Below are positions 46,736-54,346 of a DNA stretch of 64,000 bases, in pieces; position 1 is the stretch's first letter; each line of letters begins with the position of its first letter. The DNA lies in assembly GCF_001039475.1 (NCBI RefSeq), contig NZ_LELK01000001.1, positions 407,466 to 471,465 of the forward strand, written 5' to 3'. The translations under genes were made by a program, and so were the position numbers. Under the pieces are notes generated by a model, which did not search any database, was not told where the DNA came from, and worked only from the letters and a program-made list of their open reading frames with translations. The DNA comes from Guptibacillus hwajinpoensis (GTDB lineage Bacteria; Bacillota; Bacilli; Bacillales; Guptibacillaceae).

Positions 46736-48013
46736 TTAGGCAATTACATTTCGCTCATTTGAATAGTCTTTATACTTTTGATTGCTCATGATATCCTGGA
46801 GGATTTGAATAACGTTCCACACATCTTCATAAGAAGAATATAGTGCTATCGGAGCAAGTCGAATAACATTTGGAGAACGAAAGTCAGGTACAACTCCATT
46901 TGCTTTTAATGCTTTACAAATTCTAGCGGCTTCGCTGTGTTCAAGGCATATGTGCCCACCACGTTGTGGATCCTTAGTTGGATTTGCAATCGAGAACCCG
47001 AAAGGTTGTAACGTCTCTTTTGTTAGATCCATAAGGTATCGAGTGAGAGATAACGACTTGCGACGGATAGCATCAATTCCTGCTTGTTGAAAGAGCTCTA
47101 ATGATCCAATCAATGGCGCCATACTAAAGATATGAGGTGTACCGATTTGATAAGCACTAGCGGATGTCGCGTGATCCAGGTCATGACTCATATCAAACTG
47201 CACCTCTTTTTTTGAACTAAACCAACCAGCAAGACCAGGTCGCTTTCCAAGATGCTTGTCATGGACAAAAAGTCCACCAACACCACCAGGGCCGCTATTT
47301 AAATACTTGTATGTACACCAAACGGCAAAATCAATTCCCCAATCGTGTAATTCATGCGGGACTACACCTATTGAATGAGCAAGATCAAACCCAATGATAA
47401 TGTTTTTGTCGTGTGCAGCTTTCGTTAATGCTTTCATATCCAAAAGCTGTCCACTACGATAAAGAACAGAAGGGAGTAGGATAAGAGCAACTTCATCATC
47501 CATCGCAGCAATGATATCTGCTTCCTTGATTGTTCTCCCATCATCGCTCTTAACTTGTATCAAATGGAGCTCTGGTGATAAGCCATGAAGAGAAAGCTGA
47601 CTTTTAATAGCATAAACATCCGATGGGAATGTAAGAGAATCAGCAAGAATTTTTGTTTTTCTTCCTTCAGGTTTGTAGAAAGTGGACAACATTTGATGTA
47701 GATTCGTTGTGATGGATCCCGTTGTGATGGTTTCTTCAGATCGTGCCCCAATTAGTGAGGAAGTCATGCTTCCGATTTTTTCTGCCATATAGAACCATGG
47801 TTCATTACCTTTTGTCCAACCGTCTATACCATTTACTTTCCAATCGTTTAAGGATTGAAGGAGAGACGATTCTGCTTTTTTAGAAAGTAAGCCTAAGGAA
47901 TTACCGTCCATATAAATGTTGTTTGGTTGTAAGTAGAATTCTTCTCTGAAATGTGAAAGAGGGTCTTGATCATCTAATTCTTTCGCATATTGAATGCTTT
48001 GTGATAAACTCAT
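46736..48013 (-). CDS. kynU: Kynureninase
   Basis: KynU is a PLP enzyme that splits kynurenine into anthranilate and alanine. The 425-residue protein has the family N-terminal [55 protein letters not shown] with the PLP lysine in the YKYLNSGPG motif, and RGGHICLEH near the C-terminus. In many Bacillus it forms an operon with kynA and kynB; neither is next to it here. AAAGGAGC precedes the ATG. Confidence 0.95.
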   Translation of the reverse strand: MSLSQSIQYAKELDDQDPLSHFREEFYLQPNNIYMDGNSLGLLSKKAESSLLQSLNDWKVNGIDGWTKGNEPWFYMAEKIGSMTSSLIGARSEETITTGSITTNLHQMLSTFYKPEGRKTKILADSLTFPSDVYAIKSQLSLHGLSPELHLIQVKSDDGRTIKEADIIAAMDDEVALILLPSVLYRSGQLLDMKALTKAAHDKNIIIGFDLAHSIGVVPHELHDWGIDFAVWCTYKYLNSGPGGVGGLFVHDKHLGKRPGLAGWFSSKKEVQFDMSHDLDHATSASAYQIGTPHIFSMAPLIGSLELFQQAGIDAIRRKSLSLTRYLMDLTKETLQPFGFSIANPTKDPQRGGHICLEHSEAARICKALKANGVVPDFRSPNVIRLAPIALYSSYEDVWNVIQILQDIMSNQKYKDYSNERNVIA

Positions 48014-48135
48014 AGTACTCAGCTCCTTTCACTAATCGTATGCAAGGGTTGTGCTGCTGTCAACGCTTTCAACCCGTGCTTCACGCATTTTGTGGAAGTG
48101 AAAAATAAAATCAATAAGTTTTTTTAGAATAACGA

Positions 48136-48165
48136 TTGACTTTATCGGACGTTCAATGATATTAT
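48136..48165 (+). promoter_or_regulatory. Promoter of the tRNA cluster
   Basis: TTGACT (48136-48141) and TATTAT (48160-48165) are 18 bp apart, about 33 bp before the first tRNA. Confidence 0.65.
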
Positions 48166-48197
48166 ATAAAACGTCGCTGATACACAACAAAGCACAT

Positions 48198-48282
48198 GCG
48201 GGTGTGGCGGAATTGGCAGACGCGCTAGACTTAGGATCTAGTGTCTTACGACGTGGGGGTTCAAGTCCCTTCACCCGCACCA
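48198..48282 (+). tRNA. tRNA-Leu (anticodon TAG)
   Basis: The 85-nt class II tRNA has a GCGGGTG acceptor stem, a long variable arm, the GTTCAAG T-arm, anticodon loop CTTAGGA and an encoded CCA. Confidence 0.96.
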
Positions 48283-48290
48283 AATAATTT

Positions 48291-48367
<77 letters not shown>

Positions 48368-48381
48368 TACATAATGTAAGT

Positions 48382-48458
48382 GGCGGTGTAGCTCAGCTGG
48401 CTAGAGCGTACGGTTCATACCCGTGAGGTCGGGGGTTCGATCCCCTCCGCCGCTACCA
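48382..48458 (+). tRNA. tRNA-Met (anticodon CAT), elongator type
   Basis: GGCGGTG...CGCCGCTACCA with anticodon loop TTCATAC. The first base pair and lack of the three consecutive G-C pairs of initiators in the anticodon stem favour the elongator form. Confidence 0.92.
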
Positions 48459-48475
48459 ATTTACAATTATATCAT

Positions 48476-48560
48476 GGAGGGGTAGCGAAGTGGCTAAACG
48501 CGGCGGACTGTAAATCCGCTCCCTCAGGGTTCGGCGGTTCGAATCCGTCCCCCTCCACCA
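48476..48560 (+). tRNA. tRNA-Tyr (anticodon GTA)
   Basis: The 85-nt class II tRNA has GGAGGGG/CCCCTCC acceptor arms, anticodon loop CTGTAAA, a long variable arm and encoded CCA. Confidence 0.95.
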
Positions 48561-48564
48561 TTAT

Positions 48565-48639
48565 TGGGCTATAGCCAAGCGGTAAGGCAACGGATTTTGA
48601 TTCCGTCATGCGCCGGTTCGAATCCAGCTAGCCCAGCCA
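48565..48639 (+). tRNA. tRNA-Gln (anticodon TTG)
   Basis: TGGGCTA pairs with TAGCCCA; anticodon loop TTTTGAT; GCCA end with encoded CCA. It begins 4 nt after tRNA-Tyr. Confidence 0.95.
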
Positions 48640-48643
48640 TTTT

Positions 48644-48717
48644 GCGGGTGTAGTTTAGTGGTAAAACCTCAGCCTTCCAAGCTGATGTCGTGGGTTCGAT
48701 CCCCATCACCCGCTCCA
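48644..48717 (+). tRNA. tRNA-Gly (anticodon TCC)
   Basis: GCGGGTG pairs with CACCCGC; anticodon loop CTTCCAA; CCA is encoded. It begins 4 nt after tRNA-Gln. Confidence 0.95.
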
Positions 48718-48743
48718 TATTTTTTACGGATTTCAAAAGTGAC

Positions 48744-48772
48744 TTCCTGTAGAAAACAATACGTGGTATACT
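48744..48772 (+). promoter_or_regulatory. Second promoter inside the tRNA cluster
   Basis: An extended -10 box TGGTATACT (48764-48772) follows a weak TTCCTG -35 box at 17 bp. It would let the last tRNA-Arg be made on its own. Confidence 0.5.
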
Positions 48773-48797
48773 AGCAATTAGTTGCCAATCATATCAT

Positions 48798-48871
48798 GCG
48801 CCTTTAGCTCAGCAGGATAGAGCAACAGCCTTCTAAGCTGTGGGTCAGAGGTTCGAATCCTCTAAGGCGCA
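48798..48871 (+). tRNA. tRNA-Arg (anticodon TCT), CCA not encoded
   Basis: GCGCCTT pairs with AAGGCGC; anticodon loop CTTCTAA; the discriminator A is followed by TACT, so the CCA must be added by the Cca enzyme encoded at 19637. It reads AGA and AGG. Confidence 0.95.
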
Positions 48872-48883
48872 TACTAATTAGTT

Positions 48884-48914
48884 CCCCCTGAGTAAACAAT
48901 ACTCAGGGGGATTT
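48884..48914 (+). terminator. Terminator of the tRNA cluster
   Basis: CCCCCTGAGTA and TACTCAGGGGG (with an AACAA loop) are followed by ATTTTG. Confidence 0.85.
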
Positions 48915-48968
48915 TGATTTACGAGAATTCATACTTGCATACGTTATTATGAAAAGCTCTTTTTAAAA

Positions 48969-49190
48969 GGCTCTTTTCTAAAAGATTGTTGCTTTTGAAA
49001 CAAATATTGAAGAACCACACTCAGTGATTGGAGCGGAAGGATGCTCGACTCCTGCGGGACTAGCGGGACAGGTGAGACCCCACAGGAGCGTTAGCGACGA
49101 GGAGGCTCATCGCCCGCCACGCGGAAAGCGAGCATCCTGGAGCGGAAATTCACCACTTATCTAAAAGCAACAATGTCTACGAAAAGAGGT
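48969..49190 (+). mobile_element. MITE-1 copy B, about 222 bp, full length
   Basis: Terminal inverted repeats of 26-28 bp are visible (CTCTTTTC...ATTGTTGCTTTT at the left; its complement AAAAGCAACAAT...GAAAAGAG at the right) around a GC-rich imperfect palindrome with GGAGCGGAAGGATGCTCG and CGAGCATCCTGGAGCGGAA arms. It encodes nothing. The core resembles a repeat I recall from many Bacillus genomes. Flanks TTTTAAAA and TTGCAAAA agree at 6 of 8 bases. Confidence 0.82.
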
Positions 49191-49264
49191 TTGCAAAAAG
49201 ACGAACAATAAAAGGGCGTTAATATAAATTCATTAACTTCTGGTAGTGTTTTGATTGAAAATAT

Positions 49265-49292
49265 TTGATTATTAGTTGATTTGTGCTACTAT
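49265..49292 (+). promoter_or_regulatory. Candidate promoter of folD
   Basis: TTGATT (49265-49270) and TACTAT (49287-49292) are 16 bp apart, about 20 bp before the riboswitch. Confidence 0.5.
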
Positions 49293-49312
49293 ATCCGTAG
49301 AAACCATACATT

Positions 49313-49384
49313 GCAGTAACTGACGACAAATTGTGGAACTAACCACAGGGGAGCTGCTTTGTACATAGCCGGTCGTCTGGGCGA
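49313..49384 (+). ncRNA. ZTP riboswitch (pfl motif) upstream of folD
   Basis: The conserved 5' part GTAACTGACG...TGGAA...TAACCACAGGGGAGC and the 3' signature CCGGTCGTCTGGGC are both present with the expected spacer. GCAG (49313-49316) pairs with CTGC at the end of the first domain. Such RNAs bind ZTP or ZMP, the signs of low 10-formyl-tetrahydrofolate, and raise expression of folate and purine genes; a place before folD is typical. A short hairpin (AGAATAGAG/CTCTCATTCT) at 49384-49406 follows. Confidence 0.93.
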
Positions 49385-49430
49385 AGAATAGAGTGCTCTC
49401 ATTCTTTACCAATGTTCAGGAGGAATTAAT

Positions 49431-50276
49431 ATGATTAATGATGAAAAATTGTTAGACGGTAGAGCGGTAGCGAATGGCATAAAGGAAAAATTAAAATCAA
49501 GAGTTAGCGTGCTAAAAGAGCGTGGCATTACGCCAAGTTTAGTCACTATCCTTGTAGGAAATGATCCTTCATCAGAAACTTACGTTAGAATGAAAGGAAA
49601 TGCCTGCGAACGAGTTGGTATTTCATCAAAGAAAATTCATCTTGCTGAAGATACGACAACAGAAGAATTGGTAAAAACGATAACGAATTTGAATGAAGAT
49701 GACTCTGTTCATGGTATTTTACTTCAGCATCCTGTTCCTTCTCAAATTGATGAACGATTAGCTTTTGAAACGATCTCCATTGAAAAGGACGTTGACGGAG
49801 TTACCAGTGCAGGGTACGGTCAAACAGCACTTGGATTTGGAACGTACCCTTCATGTACACCTGCAGCGATTATGAGAATCATGGAAGATTATGATATTCA
49901 AGCTGAAGGGAAGCATGCGGTGGTGATCGGCCGAAGTCCTATTCTTGGTAAACCAGTATCGGCTTTACTTTTAAATCAGAATGCGACTGTGACAACTTGT
50001 CATTCTAGAACAAGAAATCTTGCATCACACGTTCGTCAGGCGGATATTGTGGTTGCTGCTGTTGGGAGACCGGAGTTTATTAAAGGGGAATGGATCAAGG
50101 AAGGTGCTGTAGTTCTTGATGCAGGATACAACAAAGGCAATGTCGGTGATGTTGAATATGAACAGGCAGCCGAAAGAGCTTCTTACATTACTCCTGTTCC
50201 TGGTGGCGTAGGTCCTGTAACGATAGCTATGCTACTAAATCATACAGTGGATGCAGCAGAGAAAACTCTTAACTAA
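49431..50276 (+). CDS. folD: Methylene-tetrahydrofolate dehydrogenase / cyclohydrolase
   Basis: FolD interconverts 5,10-methylene-, methenyl- and 10-formyl-tetrahydrofolate with NADP. Visible motifs are the active-site YVRMKGNACERVGI with the catalytic Lys, VHGILLQHPVPSQI, DVDGVTSAGYGQTALG, and the NADP-binding VVIGRSPILGKPVSALLLNQNATVTTCHSRT, with PGGVGPVTIAMLL at the end. Length of 281 is normal. AGGAGGAA precedes the ATG. Control by the ZTP riboswitch is the likely main regulation. Confidence 0.97.
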   Translation: MINDEKLLDGRAVANGIKEKLKSRVSVLKERGITPSLVTILVGNDPSSETYVRMKGNACERVGISSKKIHLAEDTTTEELVKTITNLNEDDSVHGILLQHPVPSQIDERLAFETISIEKDVDGVTSAGYGQTALGFGTYPSCTPAAIMRIMEDYDIQAEGKHAVVIGRSPILGKPVSALLLNQNATVTTCHSRTRNLASHVRQADIVVAAVGRPEFIKGEWIKEGAVVLDAGYNKGNVGDVEYEQAAERASYITPVPGGVGPVTIAMLLNHTVDAAEKTLN

Positions 50277-50300
50277 ATAAAATATAGTTAGAAAACGAGT

Positions 50301-50326
50301 AAAAAGCCAGCTAAAGCTGGCTTTTT
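50301..50326 (+). terminator. Intrinsic terminator of folD
   Basis: AAAAAGCCAGC and GCTGGCTTTTT flank TAAA. Confidence 0.92.
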
Positions 50327-50414
50327 ATTATGAAATGATTCAAAGTGTAAAGAGAGTAAAATACGCATATTTCACGTACAATAGAGATCAGCACGTAATG
50401 TTGGGGGAACAGAA

Positions 50415-51368
50415 ATGAATTGTTTTATTGTTATGCAAGGTGATACATATCAAGAAGAAAAAGATGCATGTGTTATTTGGTCGCCAAAAGAAGATAAAAG
50501 TGGTAATGAACCTCACTCGTGGAAACGATTAAAAGAAGTACATGCGGGTGATCAATTATTTCATTATGTTAGAGGAAATATAGTTGCCGTTAGTATTGCA
50601 AAGAAAGACTGCAAAGAGGCGCATAAGCCTTCTACACTACTAAATCATCACAAAACTACTAACGGGTATCTAGTGCAGTTAGAGTACTATGAATTGGACA
50701 TACCGGTTAATGTGAAAGAGCAATTCCAAGAAATTTATCCTTTATTACCTCTAAAGTATGCACCGTTTCAAAATGATGCCAATGGGAATCCAGGCTATTT
50801 GTATCCTTGTAATGAGGAATTAGCTATTAAATTACTTGAGCTCATTAGTGAATCGAATTTTTACCGAGTAGATGAAGAACAGTTGGAATTAACCATAGAT
50901 GAAGTCAGAAAAATTGAACGGAACACATTAGTACCTTTCATTACCGAAATAGAATCTGAAGCGAAAACGAAAATTCGGTGGGGCGAGCAAAAATTCAGGA
51001 AAGATCTAATGCCACTTTGGGAAGACAAGTGTGCGATATGTGCAATTAATTTACCTGTATTATTAAAAGCAAGTCGATCAAAGCCTTGGAAAGATAGTAC
51101 AAACCAAGAACGATTGGATCCATATAACGGATTGCTTCTTTGTAGTAATCATGATGCGCTTTACAATGAAGGATTAATAGCATTTGATGGACAAGGACGT
51201 TTGCATATTTCTTCAGTCATCTCTGAAGAGGATCATGAAATGTATAGATTAATGCCTCGTGCAAAAATAAGAATTCATCCAGAAAATAAAGTGTATTTCA
51301 AGTGGCATAAACGGAATGTTTTTGCTAGCGATATAGTAAATGAGTTACACTCATATGATTCCGAATAG
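50415..51368 (+). CDS. EVE (PUA-like) domain-HNH endonuclease, candidate type IV restriction enzyme
   Basis: The first 140 or so of 317 residues look like an EVE/PUA-like domain (CFIVMQGD, then HSWKRLKEVHAGDQLFHYVRGNIVAVSIA), a fold that can bind modified bases. The C-terminus is an HNH_2-type nuclease: C206-AI-C209, then ASRSKPWKDSTNQERLDPYN and GLLLCSNHDALYNEGLIAF (H246). Most relatives I recall have ASHIKPW where this has ASRSKPW. EVE-HNH fusions such as VcaM4I cut DNA with modified cytosines, so a one-gene defence role is a fair inference. GGGGGAA precedes the ATG. Confidence 0.75.
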   Translation: MNCFIVMQGDTYQEEKDACVIWSPKEDKSGNEPHSWKRLKEVHAGDQLFHYVRGNIVAVSIAKKDCKEAHKPSTLLNHHKTTNGYLVQLEYYELDIPVNVKEQFQEIYPLLPLKYAPFQNDANGNPGYLYPCNEELAIKLLELISESNFYRVDEEQLELTIDEVRKIERNTLVPFITEIESEAKTKIRWGEQKFRKDLMPLWEDKCAICAINLPVLLKASRSKPWKDSTNQERLDPYNGLLLCSNHDALYNEGLIAFDGQGRLHISSVISEEDHEMYRLMPRAKIRIHPENKVYFKWHKRNVFASDIVNELHSYDSE

Positions 51369-51396
51369 AAAAAGCACCCATTGGGTGCTTTTTCTA
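51368..51396. terminator. Bidirectional terminator
   Basis: AAAAAGCACCC and GGGTGCTTTTT flank ATT, between the convergent EVE-HNH and DUF3900-like genes. Confidence 0.88.
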
Positions 51397-51420
51397 TTGG
51401 AATAGGTATCGTTTTGCCCT

Positions 51421-52491
51421 TTACTCATTCTCATTCTTCTTATAAATCCGCTCAACGACTTCCTGAAGCGTATCAGGCTTATGAAACTCGACAGGAGAAA
51501 AGCCTTTTTCAAATGTAATGGAATCGGCTTCGATCGCAAGCACGTACTTTCCATTCACCTTCGCAAGATGAATCGATTCGCCGAAGTCAGACAGCATCGC
51601 TTTCACGGACACATGGTCAAGCTTCAGCTTCCACTCAACGTCAGGGGAGTGCTCGACAATTTGCGAAGTAGCTTCGACGACTTGTTCCGTCGTAAACCGC
51701 TCCTGTAGCTCACGCTTAGGGCTCTGAGACCATTCTTCTATCGCCTGTTCGAACTCTTCTTTTTCTTCACTTTCTTCCTGGTACGTTTCCTGAATATGCT
51801 CCTGGACCATGCCCATCGTTTGCGTCTTCACAATTTCAGGTATCGACTTTTCATATTCGACCCATTTTAAGAAGTCTTCGAAGTAGCGAGCGTGAGAGGA
51901 TTGGTGAACTTTCACCTCAGCACTGTCGATCATGCCTTCTTCTGGCATGTAAGGGTATTGGACGGATTTCATGCTTTTTGTTGTAATCGCCATTTCTACA
52001 TTCTGAATTAACGTTTCTTCATCGGTAATTGTTGCTACTTTTTGTTCGAAATCACATTTCATTATAAATAGAAATGGATCATCAAACAGTTTGGTTAATT
52101 TGGCTGCAGCCACAATGAGGACTCCGCCTCGGATTGCGCTTGTGTCAAGATACATTTGTACAATTTGGTCAGCAGATGCTTCAAAATCGTCGGCTGATTC
52201 TGCATAGCGAGTTCGATCAAATAGATTGTAATTTGGATTAGATGTTAACTCGTGACCTGGTTCAACAACGAATCGACCGATTTTGGTAGGAGCGCCATCT
52301 GATTTAGCATGACGATCGACTTTTCGTTTCATGATTTTGGTTAGTTCCCCGTTTAGGAACGTTTTCAGTGAACTATCTTCATAACTGTTCTCATCAAGGG
52401 TTTGATAATGTTTGTACCGTGTTTCCTCACTCTCGCCGCTACCTTCTACTTGGATTAAATAAAAGGAGAGGTATTGCATTTTGAATTCCAT
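51421..52491 (-). CDS. DUF3900-like conserved Bacillaceae protein
   Basis: The start at 52491 (MEFKMQYLSFYLIQVEGSG) follows ACAGGTGA and gives 356 residues. The first half (up to about 180) includes ADQIVQMYLDTSAIRGGVLIVAAAK; the second half has a Glu-rich helical linker (about 225-250) and a compact C-terminal domain with FEKGFSPVEFHKPDTLQEVVERIYKK. I believe this is the family named DUF3900, also broadly like nucleoid-associated NdpA in layout, but neither is certain. The 3' part has somewhat higher GC than the 5' part. Confidence 0.6.
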   Translation of the reverse strand: MEFKMQYLSFYLIQVEGSGESEETRYKHYQTLDENSYEDSSLKTFLNGELTKIMKRKVDRHAKSDGAPTKIGRFVVEPGHELTSNPNYNLFDRTRYAESADDFEASADQIVQMYLDTSAIRGGVLIVAAAKLTKLFDDPFLFIMKCDFEQKVATITDEETLIQNVEMAITTKSMKSVQYPYMPEEGMIDSAEVKVHQSSHARYFEDFLKWVEYEKSIPEIVKTQTMGMVQEHIQETYQEESEEKEEFEQAIEEWSQSPKRELQERFTTEQVVEATSQIVEHSPDVEWKLKLDHVSVKAMLSDFGESIHLAKVNGKYVLAIEADSITFEKGFSPVEFHKPDTLQEVVERIYKKNENE

Positions 52492-52586
52492 TTCATCACC
52501 TGTCTTTATGTTTGCGTTCATTTAGTATAGGCAAGGCTGATTCATTCGTCAAACACAAAAATGAATTGAAGTCGTTTTTATGAATT

Positions 52587-52632
52587 GACTATTTTAATGA
52601 ACAGTGGTGATGTTTCACTCGAATGAGCTAAA
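52587..52632. repeat. MITE-2 fragment
   Basis: GACTATTTTAATGAACAGTG, then GTGATGTTTCACTCGAATGAGC, matches one end plus the central palindrome of MITE-2, with several mismatches. The other end is missing. Confidence 0.6.
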
Positions 52633-52724
52633 CTTCGCCAATAAATAAAACCGCTTTATTTTTTACATCGTTCGACATAACTCTTATAATGAAAGAAGGA
52701 AAAATTGTGAAAAGGGGAGAGGTA

Positions 52725-54029
52725 ATGGAAGCGAAGCAAACAGTTTATGTGAACGAGTTCACTAACGGTGTTTTAGATCCTTCTGAAGAAATGGTTGGGC
52801 CACTAAAAGATGGTGGGCATATTGTTGCAAATACGTCTCCTGGCTGCTGGGGTCCAATGATTACACCATCTTTGCGAGGCGGACATGAAGTAACAAAGCC
52901 AGTATTTGTGGAAGGTGCTGAAGTGGGGGATGCAATCGCCATTCGCATTAAGTCTATTCAAGTCACATCGATGGCAACTTCCTCTGGTAATGATCGTTCT
53001 TTAGATGGAAGGTTTGTTGGCGATCCTTATATCGCTGTTAAGTGTCCAGGGTGCGGGGAGTTATATCCAGAAACAAAGATCGAAGGCACGGGGTCTGAAG
53101 CTATTCGCTGTGCAAGTTGCGGAGAGGATGTAACGCCATTTGAGTTTACAAATGGTTATACAATGGCCTTTGATTCTAATCGAACAATTGGGGTAACAGT
53201 TGATGAGGCTGCTGCTAAATATATCGCAGGTGAAGGTAGAGAATTTATGGCTACGCCGGAGAACTCGGTACAAAATCCAATAGTTACGTTTGCGCCAAGT
53301 GATCTTGTTGGAACAATGGCAAGGGTTCGACCATTTCTTGGACAACTTGGTACAACGCCGTCACGACCATTCCCTGATTCGCATAATGCAGGTGATTTTG
53401 GACAATTTCTTATCGATGCGGCACATGATTATGGGATGACAAAGGATCAATTAGAAGAACGGACAGATGGTCATATGGATATTAATCGTGTTCGAGAAGG
53501 TGCTGTATTAATTTGTCCAGTTAAAGTTCCGGGTGGAGGAATCTATATTGGAGATATGCATGCGATGCAAGGAGATGGGGAAATTGCCGGGCATACTGCT
53601 GATGTATCTGGTATAGTAAATCTTCAAGCGAAAATTATTAAGGGACTTACGATAGATGGTCCAATGCTTCTTCCTGTAGCAGATGATCTTCCGTATCTTG
53701 CAAAGCCTTTTACTGCGAAAGAAAAGCAGGCAGCTGAGCGCTTAGCTGGTCTTTATGGTGTCGCGAAACTTGAACAGTCTCTTCCTGTATCTTTTATTGG
53801 AACAGGTGCTGATCTTAATGAAGCGACAGATAATGGTTTAGAGAGAGCAGCAGATACACTAGGACTAACCGTTCCAGAAGTGAAGAACCGGGCAACTATA
53901 ACTGGCTCAATTGAGATCGGTCGAAACCCAGGTGTAATAACTGTGACATTTCTTGTTCCAACACATCTTCTAGATGAATTAAATTTAACTGATTTAATTA
54001 CTAATCATTATGAAGCGAGTGGCGAGTAA
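52725..54029 (+). CDS. Acetamidase/formamidase family protein with zinc-ribbon insert
   Basis: The ATG at 52725 follows GGGGAGAGG and gives 434 residues. The family motifs are NTSPGCWGPMITPSLRGGHEVTKPV near the N-terminus, and GIYIGDMHAMQGDGEIAGHTADVSG in the second half. A four-cysteine insert (CPGCGELYPE and CASCGED, about residues 107-140) forms a zinc ribbon, which is not part of the basic formamidase fold. The family hydrolyses short amides to ammonia and acid; the substrate is unknown. A hairpin terminator follows. Confidence 0.85.
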   Translation: MEAKQTVYVNEFTNGVLDPSEEMVGPLKDGGHIVANTSPGCWGPMITPSLRGGHEVTKPVFVEGAEVGDAIAIRIKSIQVTSMATSSGNDRSLDGRFVGDPYIAVKCPGCGELYPETKIEGTGSEAIRCASCGEDVTPFEFTNGYTMAFDSNRTIGVTVDEAAAKYIAGEGREFMATPENSVQNPIVTFAPSDLVGTMARVRPFLGQLGTTPSRPFPDSHNAGDFGQFLIDAAHDYGMTKDQLEERTDGHMDINRVREGAVLICPVKVPGGGIYIGDMHAMQGDGEIAGHTADVSGIVNLQAKIIKGLTIDGPMLLPVADDLPYLAKPFTAKEKQAAERLAGLYGVAKLEQSLPVSFIGTGADLNEATDNGLERAADTLGLTVPEVKNRATITGSIEIGRNPGVITVTFLVPTHLLDELNLTDLITNHYEASGE

Positions 54030-54034
54030 TGATT

Positions 54035-54076
54035 CAACAGACAGCTAGCATTCTTTGCTGTCTGTTGATCTTTTTC
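54035..54076 (+). terminator. Intrinsic terminator after the formamidase gene
   Basis: CAACAGACAGC (54035-54045) and GCTGTCTGTTG (54057-54067) are followed by ATCTTTTTC. MITE-1 copy C begins in this T-run. Confidence 0.85.
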
Positions 54077-54079
54077 AAA

Positions 54080-54190
54080 GGCTCTTTTCTAAAAGGTTCT
54101 TGCTTTTGAAACAATTATTGAATAAAAACCACACTAAGCATCCTGGAGCGGGAATTAACCTGCTATAGCAACCTTTTCTAAGGAAGAGAC
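54080..54190 (+). mobile_element. MITE-1 copy C, 111 bp, core deleted, with 8-bp target duplication
   Basis: The left end GGCTCTTTTCTAAAAGG, the AAACCACACTAAGC block, the arm GCATCCTGGAGCGG and the right-end TGCTATAGCAACC match copies A and B, but most of the GC-rich palindrome is lost. It is flanked by perfect direct repeats TTTTCAAA at 54072-54079 and 54191-54198. The remaining sequence up to the MurE-like gene holds only the inverted repeat below. Confidence 0.8.
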
Positions 54191-54278
54191 TTTTCAAATA
54201 ATCCTTATACAAATTGCACACTCTATAAATAGATGTTTTAAGTAAAGTGATAGATAAGACGAATGGTAGTAATGAAAA

Positions 54279-54323
54279 ATTGTTTACTTTCGTTTTAAAA
54301 ATTTCCCAATAAAAGTAAACAAT
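54279..54323. promoter_or_regulatory. Inverted repeat before the MurE-like gene
   Basis: ATTGTTTACTTT and AAAGTAAACAAT are perfect 12-bp inverted repeats with a 21-nt AT-rich spacer, ending 23 nt before the start codon. It may be a two-site operator or an mRNA stem close to the ribosome-binding site GTGAGG. Confidence 0.5.
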
Positions 54324-54346
54324 ACGAATAAAGTGAGGATATCATC

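Noticed and set aside
48032-48283. Minus-strand 83-residue frame over the first tRNA
   Set aside because: It is antisense to tRNA-Leu and its promoter; tRNA-derived frames of this kind are common artefacts.
49000-49190. CRISPR array in the GC-rich repeat region
   Set aside because: The repeats are inverted arms of one element, not regularly spaced direct repeats, and no cas genes are in the window.
54279-54323. BirA-type operator before the MurE-like gene
   Set aside because: The half-sites look roughly similar but the spacing is too long and the gene has no link to biotin.
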